Shown here piece by piece: positions 1-8,489 of a DNA stretch of 46,475 nucleotides. Under the pieces are notes generated by a model that saw only the letters and a list, made by a program, of their open reading frames with translations, was not told where the DNA came from and did no database searches. The position numbers and the translations under genes are program-made. Source of the DNA: Armatimonadota bacterium (GTDB lineage: Bacteria > Armatimonadota > Zipacnadia > Zipacnadales > VGFC01); assembly GCA_016869045.1 (NCBI GenBank), contig VGFC01000009.1, positions 1-46,475 on the forward strand, given 5' to 3'. How positions within the stretch are numbered: position 1 is the stretch's first letter; each line of letters opens with the position of its first letter.

Positions 1-1
1 G

Positions 2-541
2 CAGGCCATCGTGGACAAGGTCGGCGAGTGCATCGCCGGCCTGTACGAGCAGGTCTGCGACATGGAGTGGCTCTCCGCCATCTGGCTGAACGACGACATG
101 GGGTTCAAGACGCAGACCATGCTCTCACCCCCGATGATGCGCCGCTTCATCTTCCCTCACCAGAAGCGCCTGGTACAGATCGCCCACGCCCACGGCAAGC
201 CCGTGATGCTGCACGCCTGCGGCAATCTCTCGGAGGTCATGGAGGACCTTATCGAGGACGTTGGCATCGACGCCAAACACTCCTTCGAGGACGCGATCAT
301 GCCCGTCCCCGACTTCAAGCGCCAGTACGGCGACCGCGTCGCGGTGCTGGGCGGCATCGACGTTCACGTGCTGGCGAGCGGCACCGAAGACGAGGTCCGC
401 GCGTACACCCGCCAGCGAATCGAGGCCTGCGCTCCGGGCGGCGGCTGGACGCTGGGCTCGGGCAACAGCGTCGCCAACTACATCCCTGTCGGCAACTTCC
501 TCGCCATGCTAGACGAGGGCCGGAAGTACGGCGTTTACTGA
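2..541 (+). CDS. URO-D family protein, C-terminal part (partial)
   Basis: The reading frame is open from the window edge to TGA at 539-541, so only about the last 180 residues of a protein of the usual 340-380 residues are present. The visible part fits the second half of the uroporphyrinogen decarboxylase (URO-D) fold. It has HACGN (base 211 onward), followed by the segments KHSFEDAIMPVPDFK and VLGGIDVHVLASG, and a glycine-rich end GGGWTLGSGNSVANYIP. In corrinoid or thiol methyltransferases of this family (MtaA/MtbA type) an HxC pair binds zinc, and the HAC here would fit that. By inference it is a cobamide- or C1-related methyltransferase rather than a haem-pathway HemE, but no corrinoid protein is visible nearby. 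A second, divergent URO-D protein lies at 5572-6771. Confidence 0.8.
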   Translation, partial: QAIVDKVGECIAGLYEQVCDMEWLSAIWLNDDMGFKTQTMLSPPMMRRFIFPHQKRLVQIAHAHGKPVMLHACGNLSEVMEDLIEDVGIDAKHSFEDAIMPVPDFKRQYGDRVAVLGGIDVHVLASGTEDEVRAYTRQRIEACAPGGGWTLGSGNSVANYIPVGNFLAMLDEGRKYGVY

Positions 542-556
542 GCCGTAAGCCGGCTG

Positions 557-586
557 TTGGGGTCTCGTTGCGAAGTGTGGCATAAT
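557..586 (+). promoter_or_regulatory. putative sigma70-type promoter for the acyltransferase pair
   Basis: TTGGGG at 557-562 and CATAAT at 581-586 are separated by 18 bases, and TGG directly before CATAAT makes an extended -10. It sits 65 bases before the GTG start at 652 and after the stop of the URO-D gene. The -35 is weak, so the extended -10 carries most of the call. Confidence 0.45.
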
Positions 587-651
587 CCCAGTGAGGTTCC
601 GCCTGCGTACGCGACCTCGCCGTGCATGGCGACCGCACTGGGGGATTCTCC

Positions 652-1734
652 GTGGATGTTCAGGTCCTGACCGACGCCGAGCAGATCGACGCGCTGAAGC
701 CGGAGTGGGACGTCCTGTTGGCCGCCTCCGCGCGACCGAGGCCCTCGCTGATGCACGAGTGGATGACGGCCTCCTCTGTCCGCTTTGGGGACAGGAGCCG
801 CTTGCTCGTCGTCTGCCTGCGGGATGCGGGGAAGCTGGTCGCGATCGCGCCCTTCCGGGAGGCCGCCTGCCGGCTGGCCGGGATTCCGGTCATGCGCCGG
901 CTGGAGTTCACCCCGCAGGTCGCCGATTGCCGCGACCTCATTGTCGAGAGCGGCGCGGAGTGGCGTGCCGTCGAGACGCTCATGGAGTGGCTGAAGACCG
1001 ACTGCCCGCGGTGGGACCTGCTACGCCTGCGGGGGTTGTGCTCGCGGTCTCCCACCCACGACTACCTCCCGCTCCTCGCTGCCCAGGCCGGGTTGGCTGT
1101 TAGCGCTTTTCGGGCTGTTCCTTGCGCCAACATCGATCTCCCGGCGTCGATGGACGAGTTCCTCGAGGAGATGCCCGGCCAGCGGCGGCGCCACGTGTAC
1201 GCACAGGTCGGACGCAAGCTGGCCCGGGAGCACGGGCAGCCCACCCTTCGCGTGTTGCGTGGCGCCGAGGTCACGCGGGCCGACCTGGAGCGCCTCTGCC
1301 AACTGCATCGGAGCGCATGGTCCACGCGCGGGGGTTCTGGCATTCTGGACGAGCACTTCTGTCACTTCCTGACCGAACTGAGCGGCGCCATCGCCGAGAA
1401 GGGCCAGCCGGTCGTCGCCTTCCTACACTTGGGCGGCCACGACATCGCGGGCCACTACGGCTTCCTGCTCGACGGCCGTTTCTTCCTCTACGTCGTCGGC
1501 TTCGATTCCACGTACGCCTCGTACTCCATCGGTGCCCAGGGGTTGCTGGCACTGGTACAATACGGGATCGAGCACGGCTGGACGGAGATCGACCTGATGA
1601 AGGGGGGCGAGCGCTACAAGTTCGACTTCACGCGGCACTGCTGCCGCGCGACGGATGTCTGGATCGCCAGAAGCCCCGCCCGGCTGCGAGCTGCGTGCGC
1701 CGTGGCCGCCCTGCGCGGTCACCTGTGCAGCTAG
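652..1734 (+). CDS. CelD/FemAB-type GNAT acyltransferase, copy 1
   Basis: This is a 360-residue protein of the acetyltransferase_6 (CelD/BcsL, FemAB-like) group, which typically transfers acyl or aminoacyl groups during polysaccharide or cell-envelope synthesis. Recognition rests on the C-terminal motif EIDLMKGGERYKFDFT, matching the family's pattern of acidic residues, glycines and a conserved YK. It also rests on the upstream GHYGFLLDGRFFLYVVGFD beta strands. I chose GTG at 652 because GGGGGA (640-645) lies six bases before it and because the paralogue begins the same way (VDVQV against VDIEV); an in-frame ATG at 622 lacks such a site. No signal peptide or membrane segment is seen, so it should be cytoplasmic. 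The next gene is a paralogue and the one after is a flippase, suggesting a small glycan-modification operon. The acyl donor and substrate are unknown. Confidence 0.75.
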   Translation: MDVQVLTDAEQIDALKPEWDVLLAASARPRPSLMHEWMTASSVRFGDRSRLLVVCLRDAGKLVAIAPFREAACRLAGIPVMRRLEFTPQVADCRDLIVESGAEWRAVETLMEWLKTDCPRWDLLRLRGLCSRSPTHDYLPLLAAQAGLAVSAFRAVPCANIDLPASMDEFLEEMPGQRRRHVYAQVGRKLAREHGQPTLRVLRGAEVTRADLERLCQLHRSAWSTRGGSGILDEHFCHFLTELSGAIAEKGQPVVAFLHLGGHDIAGHYGFLLDGRFFLYVVGFDSTYASYSIGAQGLLALVQYGIEHGWTEIDLMKGGERYKFDFTRHCCRATDVWIARSPARLRAACAVAALRGHLCS

Positions 1735-1769
1735 CGACCTGCGCCGGGCTGCAATGTCGGAGAGTTCCT

Positions 1770-2858
1770 GTGGATATCGAGGTCATCGACGGCAGTGACG
1801 GCCTACGGCGAATCAAGCCGGAGTGGGACGCACTCGTCGCCGCATCGGCTCGACCGCGCCCGTCGCTGGCATACGGATGGCTCGCCGCATCTGCCCGCCA
1901 TCTCGGCGCAGGGAACGACAGCGGTCTTCTCACGCTCTGCTTCCGCGATGGCGGGCGCCTGGTGGGGCTGGTGCCCTTGCGGGTGTGCCCGAAGCGGATC
2001 GCCGGTGTGCCTGTGCTGCGTGATATGCAGTTCGCCGTTGAGGTGGCTGACTGCCGCGACCTGGTCATTGAGGCGGGCGCTGAGTGGCGCGTGGTGGAGG
2101 CCTTCTGCCAATGGCTTCGGGACGCGCCGCCGGCCTGGGACCTGCTGCGACTCCGGGGCCTGTGCTGCTGCTCACCCACTCATGCCTACCTCCCGCTGCT
2201 GGCCAAGCACTACGGGCTCCACACGGCGGCCTGGGGCCGGGATGTGTGCGCCATCATCCACCTCCCCCGATCGATGGAGGAGTATCTGGAGCAGATGCCG
2301 GGCAAGCAGCGCCGGCGCGCGTACGCCTACAATCGCCGTCGGCTGGCCAGGGACCATGGCGAGCCGCAGCTCAGGGTCGTCGGAGGGGGCGAGATAACGG
2401 AGGCTGATCTGCGTCGCGTATGGGACCTGCACTTCGACGGATGGGAGGGCCGAGGCGGATCGGGTGTTGCAGACGACCGCTTCCGCCTGTTCCTCGGCGA
2501 CCTGGCGACTGCCTTGGCGCCGGTGGCCCAGCCGGTGCTGGCCTTCCTGCAAGTCGGCGATCGGGACGTAACCGGCGACTACGGTTTCCTGATCGACGGC
2601 CGCTACTTCCTGTACTTCGGCGGGTTCGACCCTGAGTTCGCTCGCTACTCAGTCGGGAACCAGGCGTTGCTGGCGCACGTGGAGTTCGGCATCGAACAAG
2701 GTTGGACCGAGATCGACCTGATGGCCGGCGGCGAGCGCTACAAGTTCGGCTTCACCCGCTGTGCCGGCGGCACCGCCGATCTGTGGGTGGCCAAGACGCC
2801 GGGCCGCCTGCGGGCCGCGACTGCTCTGGCCTTGTTGCGTGGGCACCTGTGTGCGTGA
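1770..2858 (+). CDS. CelD/FemAB-type GNAT acyltransferase, copy 2
   Basis: This 362-residue protein is a tandem paralogue of the preceding gene. It shares the N-terminal IKPEWDALVAASARPRPSL block, the middle LRLRGLC.CSPTHAYLPLLA block and the C-terminal EIDLMAGGERYKFGFT motif. The start is GTG at 1770, with CGGAGAG (1759-1765) just upstream and a 35-base gap after the first copy's stop. The frame remains open far upstream inside copy 1, but that stretch has no family similarity. Retention of both copies side by side suggests different acyl acceptors or sequential steps, as in FemA/FemB pairs; that is inference. The flippase start overlaps the region just after its stop, so the three genes are probably co-transcribed from the promoter near 557-586. 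Confidence 0.75.
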   Translation: MDIEVIDGSDGLRRIKPEWDALVAASARPRPSLAYGWLAASARHLGAGNDSGLLTLCFRDGGRLVGLVPLRVCPKRIAGVPVLRDMQFAVEVADCRDLVIEAGAEWRVVEAFCQWLRDAPPAWDLLRLRGLCCCSPTHAYLPLLAKHYGLHTAAWGRDVCAIIHLPRSMEEYLEQMPGKQRRRAYAYNRRRLARDHGEPQLRVVGGGEITEADLRRVWDLHFDGWEGRGGSGVADDRFRLFLGDLATALAPVAQPVLAFLQVGDRDVTGDYGFLIDGRYFLYFGGFDPEFARYSVGNQALLAHVEFGIEQGWTEIDLMAGGERYKFGFTRCAGGTADLWVAKTPGRLRAATALALLRGHLCA

Positions 2859-2883
2859 GACACGCCTGCAGAAGGGGCATCCG

Positions 2884-4398
2884 TTGAGCGAACACCCACC
2901 CGCTGAACCGCGACCCATGCGGCTCTCCCGGGCCGTCGTCGCCCTGGGGGGAGCGGGCTACATCAACCAGAGCCTGGGCCTGCTGCGCGGGCTCCTCTAC
3001 ACCCGTGCCCTCACACCCGAGGCCCGCGGTGGCGTGCAACTCGTCTTCCTGATCGCGATGTACCTCGCGTACGCCCCGATGGGCGTCTTCTTCGGGCTCG
3101 AGAAGAAGCTCCCCCTCCTGATCGGCGCCGGTGAGTCGGACGAAGCCGACCGGACCGAACGGACCGGGATGAGCGGCATCTATCTGCTCTCGTTCCTGGC
3201 CGCAGCAGGGATGTGGGCCTACGCTGCGCTGTCACACCGCGCGGAGGCCTCCGTCCGCCTCGCCATCGGTCTCGGCGGGGTCTATCTCATCTTCTCTCAG
3301 GTCGCCGGCGCCTATCGGGTCTGCTTGCGCTCCAGGCTCGAGTTTCGTGCTGTGGCCGCCTCGACCGTCTACGAGGGCCTGCTCTTGTTCGCCCTCGTCG
3401 TCGGCGGATCGTACTGGATCGGCGCGCCCGGCACGATGGCGGGCTGGGCCCTTGCCATGGGGGTCGTTTGCCTGTACCTCCTCGCCGCCGGGCGCGTCCC
3501 GGCTCTGAAGCGAATCGACCTCCGCACCGGCCTACGGCTCGTGCGCACCGGCCTTCCGGTCCTCGGCGCGGGCCTCACCGGCATCTTCGTCCGCACCGCC
3601 GACAACCTCGTAGTCGCCAACCTCCTCGGCCTGACGGCCCTGGGCCACTACGGCCTCGCCTGGACGTTGGCGTCCTACCTCTACAACGCCGCCGGCGCCG
3701 CCGACGCCGTGCTCACCCCACGCATCTACCAGGCGCACGGCAAGGGTGAACTCGCCGAGGTCCGCGACCTCGTGCTCCGCTCTACGAAGGCCTTCGCCGG
3801 CCTGCTGCCCGTGCTGTCCGGGGCCGCCGCGATCTTCGCGCCGATCCTGCTGCGGACCGTGTTGCCGCGGTACATCCCTGCAATCCCGCCCTTCCAGGTC
3901 TTCTGCTTCACCGTGACCTTCATGGCCATCCCCATGGCCGCCCGCACGGTGATGGTCGCCGTGAACCGCGAGTTCGAGATGATGGCCTGGGACGGTAGCT
4001 GCGGCTTGTTGATCGCCGGCGCGGTCTGGTTCCTTACCAATCGCGACGCGAGCGTGCCCCTCTACCACATCTCCCTCGTCGGCGGGGTCGGGCTCTTCCT
4101 GAGCGCCTACTGCATCACCACACGCGCACTGATGCTCATCGGCCTGAAGCCGTTGCGCATCGTCTGGTTCATGCTCACGGTGGCCGCGCCGTTCGCCTAC
4201 TGCGCCCTCGCCGTCTGGGCCGCCCGCATCGCTGCCGCCGCCCTCCTCCCCAACGATCCCCGCATCTTCGAGGAACTCCTCGCCCTCGTCATCTTCATCG
4301 CAGTCACCCTCCCCGTCCTCTGGTGGACCGAGCACACCACCCACATCGTCGCAACGTTCCGCAAGCGGCACACGGCGCCGTCGCCCGATGCTGGCTAG
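2884..4398 (+). CDS. polysaccharide flippase (Wzx/MviN-like, MATE superfamily)
   Basis: This is a 504-residue polytopic membrane protein with roughly 12-14 hydrophobic segments, the usual size for Wzx-type lipid-linked oligosaccharide flippases. Family-like features are the N-terminal GGAGYINQSLGLLRGLLYTRALTPEARG (residues about 20-46), the central VRTADNLVVANLLGLTALGHYGLAWTLASYLYN stretch and later paired helices. I chose TTG at 2884 because GAAGGGG (2871-2877) lies just before it. The in-frame ATG at 2761 lies inside the preceding acyltransferase and can be set aside. ATG 2918 is a weaker alternative. Together with the two upstream acyltransferases it suggests export of an acyl-modified glycan. 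Its TAG stop shares the CTAG palindrome at 4395-4398 with the stop of the convergent gene. Confidence 0.8.
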   Translation: MSEHPPAEPRPMRLSRAVVALGGAGYINQSLGLLRGLLYTRALTPEARGGVQLVFLIAMYLAYAPMGVFFGLEKKLPLLIGAGESDEADRTERTGMSGIYLLSFLAAAGMWAYAALSHRAEASVRLAIGLGGVYLIFSQVAGAYRVCLRSRLEFRAVAASTVYEGLLLFALVVGGSYWIGAPGTMAGWALAMGVVCLYLLAAGRVPALKRIDLRTGLRLVRTGLPVLGAGLTGIFVRTADNLVVANLLGLTALGHYGLAWTLASYLYNAAGAADAVLTPRIYQAHGKGELAEVRDLVLRSTKAFAGLLPVLSGAAAIFAPILLRTVLPRYIPAIPPFQVFCFTVTFMAIPMAARTVMVAVNREFEMMAWDGSCGLLIAGAVWFLTNRDASVPLYHISLVGGVGLFLSAYCITTRALMLIGLKPLRIVWFMLTVAAPFAYCALAVWAARIAAAALLPNDPRIFEELLALVIFIAVTLPVLWWTEHTTHIVATFRKRHTAPSPDAG

Positions 4399-5321
4399 CT
4401 CGCCGACCCCTTGGCTGAGTTGATCGCATCCGCTATCGCTACGGCCTTGTGTGCGTCTTGGAAGACGGCCGTCGCCCTGAGCCGGCCACGCACGGCAAGC
4501 AGTCCGGCGTTCGCGTTACACTCGGCGCTGAGGTCCCCGAAGGGGGCGCGTCTGACGCGAGCGTTCTCCCATGCGTACGTCACCAGACCCTCCCACGTCA
4601 GCTCTTCCGCCTGCCAGCCCAGGTGGACCACGATCACCTCGGCGTCCGTGGCAGCGACGATTGCCAGCCTCAGACCGCGGCTGCTGCGGGACCCCTCAGG
4701 CCGCTGGAGCAACACGACCAGTATGGCCAGGAAGATCAGCCAATCGAGAGCGCCTCCCAGAGTGTTCCGGAGAGGGGTCGAGAAGGGCCCCAGTTCCGCA
4801 AGCCCCACAACGCGGGGGCACACACTGGGGAGGAGTTCGGCTAGAACCTGCCGCAGCGCCAGTTCGCCCCTTGCGTCCACTGGGGTCCCCGCCAGGTCCT
4901 TCAGTCGTTCCACCAGTCTCCGGCGCTTGGACTCTTCCTGAGCCAGGCGCCAACGGTCTGCGGCTGCGTCGTCGATGAAGCACAGCAGGCTGAGGTCTGC
5001 GTCCGCGCCCGCGGCGGCAAGCACGGTGTCGAAGAGCTGCTGGCGGCTAAGCCCGTGGCGCTGGCACAGGTCCCGCAACTGCCGCGCCACGAGGACGCGG
5101 TGCAGCAGGACGCTGATCAGACCACCTACCACGACCCATACCAGAATGGCTATCAGAGCGAGGTCGTTGGCCTCCCGGGACCCGGGCCGGCCCTCCCAGA
5201 GCGTCGTGGCACCCATGATCGCAAGGAACCCGCCGGAAACGCCCACGAGTAGCAGCACCCCGCGCCTCTGGCCCCGCCCATGTTCGGCCAGCGCCTCGCG
5301 CAGAACGTCATCCTCCGTCAT
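4395..5321 (-). CDS. membrane protein of unknown function
   Basis: This 308-residue protein belongs to no family I recognise. It starts MTEDDVLREALAEHGRGQRR, has two close hydrophobic helices (about residues 22-45 and 55-80), a long charged and probably helical soluble part, a third hydrophobic segment (LDWLIFLAILVVLLQ, about residue 205-220) and a C-terminal soluble domain ending AIADAINSAKGSAS. The C-terminal part (AIVAATDAEVIVVHLGWQ...LTWEGLVTYAWENARV) has the alternating strands of a small PH- or GRAM-like domain, but I cannot assign it. I chose ATG 5321 because GGGAGG sits six bases upstream; an in-frame start ten codons earlier has no such site. It converges on the flippase with a shared 4-base stop overlap. 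Confidence 0.6.
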   Translation of the reverse strand: MTEDDVLREALAEHGRGQRRGVLLLVGVSGGFLAIMGATTLWEGRPGSREANDLALIAILVWVVVGGLISVLLHRVLVARQLRDLCQRHGLSRQQLFDTVLAAAGADADLSLLCFIDDAAADRWRLAQEESKRRRLVERLKDLAGTPVDARGELALRQVLAELLPSVCPRVVGLAELGPFSTPLRNTLGGALDWLIFLAILVVLLQRPEGSRSSRGLRLAIVAATDAEVIVVHLGWQAEELTWEGLVTYAWENARVRRAPFGDLSAECNANAGLLAVRGRLRATAVFQDAHKAVAIADAINSAKGSAS

Positions 5322-5571
5322 GCCGAGCCTCCCGTTCCCGCAGAAAGCCAACCCACCCGTCTCCGCAGGGCAATGAGGCGCTCGGCCGATGGGCCACCGT
5401 GCCGATCTCCCAGAGACGGACCCGACTCAGGGACCGGCGAGCGCTCGTGTCTTGGTTCGTCACGGCGTGGCCGTCACCTGCCGACCGCTAGCCCACGAAG
5501 GCCTCCCACTGCCTCCCGTCGAACTCTCTCTCGTGCCTTCGGCGCAATGCCTGTGACAGGAGTCGATACGA
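5322..5571. other. intergenic region without recognised gene
   Basis: These 250 bases separate the start of the minus-strand membrane protein from the URO-D gene and should contain divergent promoters. I see no convincing -35/-10 pair, RNA gene or strong hairpin. The only clear signal is CAGGAG at 5557-5562, nine bases before the ATG at 5572. Confidence 0.5.
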
Positions 5572-6771
5572 ATGGCCCTCACTCATCGTGAGCGTTTCCG
5601 ACGGTTGATGCACTATCAGACGGTGGATCGGGGAATCCACTGGGACTTCGGGTTCCTGGAAGAGACGATGGAGCGCTGGGCCCAAGAGGGCCTGCCGGAG
5701 GAGGTCGGGGCGCCCGGCGGGGACCGGATGGGCCGGATCAGCCGGTACTTCGGGGTCGATCCGACGATGCACGTGCCCGTGCACATCGGCCTGAACCCGG
5801 GCTTCGAGTACGAGTTGATCGAGGACCGCGAGCGTACGGTCGTGTACCGGAACGGCGACGGCTGCATTGTCGAGGAGGCCAAGGAGGGCCAGCGGACGAT
5901 CCCACACGTCATCGAGCCCGGCCTGAAGACGCGTGAGGACTGGCTGAAGTACAAGGAGCGCCTGAACCCGGACGATCCCGCCCGCCACCAATGGGACTAC
6001 GCCGCGCTCGCAGACCAGTACAACAAGGCGGACGTCCCTGTCATCATCAGCTGCGGCGCGTACATGGGCTGGCTGCGCAACTGGATCGGCGCGGCGGAGA
6101 TCGGCCTGCTCTGCTACGACGATCCCGAGCTGATGAGCGAGATGGTCAACCACCTGTGCGACCTGTTCATCGCCATGCTCGAACCCGCACTGCATCACAT
6201 CGAGGTCGATCTCGCCTGGGGTTGGGAAGACATCTGCTTCAACAACGGTCCGCTCATCAGCCCGAAGCTCTGGCGGCAGCTCGTCTATGAGCCGCAGAAG
6301 CGCGTCTTCGACGTCCTGCGGCAGCACGGCTGCGACATCATCCTCACCGACTGCGACGGCAACATCTTCGCGCTGCAGGAAGTCTGGATCGAGATCGGCC
6401 TCAACGGCGCCTTCCCCTGCGAGGTGAACGGGAACTCCGACCCCATCGAGCTGCGGAAGAAGTTCGGCCGGGAGCTACGCATCTTCGGCGGCGTCAACAA
6501 GCAGAAGATGCGCACCAGGGAGCAGGTCCTCGCCGAGCTGATCCGTCTCACGCCGCTGCTCGAAGACGGCGCCTTCATCCCCTTCTGCGACCACCGCGTG
6601 CCCGAGTACGTCCCGCTCGACGCGTACCGCTACTACGAGCGCGAGAAGCTCGCGATGCTCGGCTTCAGCCAGGAAGAGGCCGAGGCCATCGAGCCACTGA
6701 GGGGCATCACGCCCACGCAGAGCAGCGTCTTCACGAGGGGCATCGGGGGAGTGGTGAGGCCGGTTCTCTGA
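5572..6771 (+). CDS. URO-D family protein, complete
   Basis: This 399-residue protein starts with the typical N-terminus of the URO-D methyltransferase superfamily (LTHRERFRRLMHYQTVDR, then HWDFGF). The middle DLAWGWEDICFNNGPLISP and later LRIFGGVNKQKMRTREQVLAEL fit the same TIM-barrel fold. The strand that carries HxC in the partial gene at the window start here reads ILTDCDGN, so Cys is kept but His is missing. That argues against a standard zinc-dependent methyltransferase site. CAGGAG lies nine bases before the ATG. Such proteins are numerous in Armatimonadota- and Planctomycetota-like genomes and most are uncharacterised. Haem synthesis (HemE) is unlikely because the typical N-terminal PVWxMRQAGR motif is absent. 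Confidence 0.75.
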   Translation: MALTHRERFRRLMHYQTVDRGIHWDFGFLEETMERWAQEGLPEEVGAPGGDRMGRISRYFGVDPTMHVPVHIGLNPGFEYELIEDRERTVVYRNGDGCIVEEAKEGQRTIPHVIEPGLKTREDWLKYKERLNPDDPARHQWDYAALADQYNKADVPVIISCGAYMGWLRNWIGAAEIGLLCYDDPELMSEMVNHLCDLFIAMLEPALHHIEVDLAWGWEDICFNNGPLISPKLWRQLVYEPQKRVFDVLRQHGCDIILTDCDGNIFALQEVWIEIGLNGAFPCEVNGNSDPIELRKKFGRELRIFGGVNKQKMRTREQVLAELIRLTPLLEDGAFIPFCDHRVPEYVPLDAYRYYEREKLAMLGFSQEEAEAIEPLRGITPTQSSVFTRGIGGVVRPVL

Positions 6772-6829
6772 CGGCCTACGAAAACGGGAAGACCAGAGGA
6801 ACGGCGAAGAAGGGCGACGGCGGTGTGAC

Positions 6830-8446
6830 ATGAACGGCAAGGCACGACTGTGCGTACTATGCCTGGTGCTTCTGCTGGCGCTGCCGCTGGCGTCCTGCTC
6901 GCAGAAGCAGACGGTGATGGTGCCGATGGCGGATGGCGTGAAGCTGGCCACCGACGTCTGGCTGCCGAAGGGGGATGGGCCGTGGCCGGTGGCCTTCGCG
7001 CGGACGCCGTACAACAAGGACAACGTCAAGGGCGAGGGCTTCAACCAGATCGGCGTCGCGCTGGTCGTGCAGGATGTCCGCGGCCGCTTCGCCTCCGAGG
7101 GCGAGGCCCGGCCGTTCTTCCCGGATGGCTGGGGCGCGCACCAGGACGGGCTGGACGCCGCGAAGTGGATCGTCGCGCAGCCATGGTGCAGCGGCAAGAT
7201 CGCGACCTTCGGCGGCTCGGCCGTCGGAATCACGCAGTACCTTCTGGCCGGCACCGGTCCGCCGGGCCTCGTGGCCTGCTACCCCGTCGTGCCTTGCGCG
7301 AGCCTCTACGACGGGGCCTTCTTTCAGGGCGGCGTGTTCCGCAAGTCGATGATCGAGGGCTGGTACAAGCTAGCCCAGTGGCCCGACTACGCGATGGAGG
7401 AGCCGCTCCAGCACCCCCGCTACGACGACCTCTGGAAGACGCTGGACCTCACCACGCGTGCCTCGTCTGTCAAGGTGCCGATGATGCACGTGGGCGGCTG
7501 GCACGACATCTTCACCCAGGGCACCATCGATGCGTTCGTCGCCCTACAGGAGCGCGGCGGCGAGGGCGCGCGCGGCAGCCAGCACCTCATCATGGGCCCG
7601 TGGGCCCACGGCATCAAGCAGACGAAGATCGGCCAGCTCCAATACCCCGACAACGCGAAGTGGCCGGAGGGCGCGCCGGACGAACTGAAGTGGCTGACGA
7701 CGTTCCTGCTCGGCGATCCGGCGGAGGCGGACCGGCTGCCCGCGGTGTGGTACTACGTGATGGGCGCCGCGGGCGAGGAGGGTGCGCCGGGGAATGAGTG
7801 GCGGACCGCGGCCGCCTGGCCGCCGACCGCCACCGAGACGAAGCTCTACCTCGCACCCGAGGGGAAACTGACCCACGAACCGCCCCCGGCAGGAGAGCTG
7901 AAGTGCACATACGATCCCGCCAACCCCGCGCCCACCGTCGGCGGCCGCAATCTCGTCCTACCCGCGGGTCCCTTCGACCAGCGCGAGGTCGAGAGCCGCC
8001 CCGACGTCCTCGTCTTCTCGACCGACGTGCTCGACGCGCCGGTCGAGGTCACCGGCCGCCTCACGGTCAGGCTCTTCGCCTCCTCGACCGCGAAGGACAC
8101 CGACTTCACGGGGAAGATCACGGACGTCTACCCCGACGGCCGCTCGATGCTGGTCGCCGACGGAATCCTCCGGGCGCGCTTCCGTCAGGGCTTCGACCGC
8201 GATGTACTGATGCAGCCCGGCAAGACCTACGAGTTCGCCATCGACCTGCAGAGCACCAGCCTGATCTTCAACCGCGGCCACCGCATCCGCGTCGCGATCT
8301 CCTCCAGCAACGCGCCGCGGTTCGACCCGAACCCGAACACCGGCGACCCCTGGCGCGCGAACGACAACAAGCTCCCCGCCGAGCAGACAATCCGCCTCGG
8401 CGGCAAGCAGGCGTCGTACATTGTCCTACCAGTCGTCGGGGGTTGA
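6830..8446 (+). CDS. CocE/NonD family serine hydrolase, lipoprotein
   Basis: This 538-residue hydrolase belongs to the X-Pro dipeptidyl-peptidase S15/CocE group, which cleaves acyl esters, amides or peptides. An N-terminal lipoprotein signal is visible, with a positive start, a hydrophobic core and the lipobox LASC ending at Cys23. It is probably anchored to a membrane facing the periplasm or the outside. The alpha/beta-hydrolase nucleophile lies in GGSAVG (Ser130). The likely acid is Asp226 in GGWHDIF and the base is His260 in GPWAHG. The C-terminal jelly-roll (from about residue 360) shows the usual APVEVTGRLTVRLFASS and RGHRIRVAISSSNAPRFDPNPNTG. In cocaine-esterase relatives the elbow is GxSYxG; here Tyr is replaced by Ala, which may change the oxyanion or substrate pocket. 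The substrate cannot be predicted. Confidence 0.85.
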   Translation: MNGKARLCVLCLVLLLALPLASCSQKQTVMVPMADGVKLATDVWLPKGDGPWPVAFARTPYNKDNVKGEGFNQIGVALVVQDVRGRFASEGEARPFFPDGWGAHQDGLDAAKWIVAQPWCSGKIATFGGSAVGITQYLLAGTGPPGLVACYPVVPCASLYDGAFFQGGVFRKSMIEGWYKLAQWPDYAMEEPLQHPRYDDLWKTLDLTTRASSVKVPMMHVGGWHDIFTQGTIDAFVALQERGGEGARGSQHLIMGPWAHGIKQTKIGQLQYPDNAKWPEGAPDELKWLTTFLLGDPAEADRLPAVWYYVMGAAGEEGAPGNEWRTAAAWPPTATETKLYLAPEGKLTHEPPPAGELKCTYDPANPAPTVGGRNLVLPAGPFDQREVESRPDVLVFSTDVLDAPVEVTGRLTVRLFASSTAKDTDFTGKITDVYPDGRSMLVADGILRARFRQGFDRDVLMQPGKTYEFAIDLQSTSLIFNRGHRIRVAISSSNAPRFDPNPNTGDPWRANDNKLPAEQTIRLGGKQASYIVLPVVGG

Positions 8447-8489
8447 CGTGCCGTCAAACAGGGGTCTGCCTCGCCGTCTTCGCCGTTCT

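Noticed and set aside
1122-1769. Upstream extension of the second acyltransferase
   Set aside because: The stretch overlaps copy 1 in another frame and shows no family similarity; the GTG at 1770 with ribosome-binding site fits both copies.
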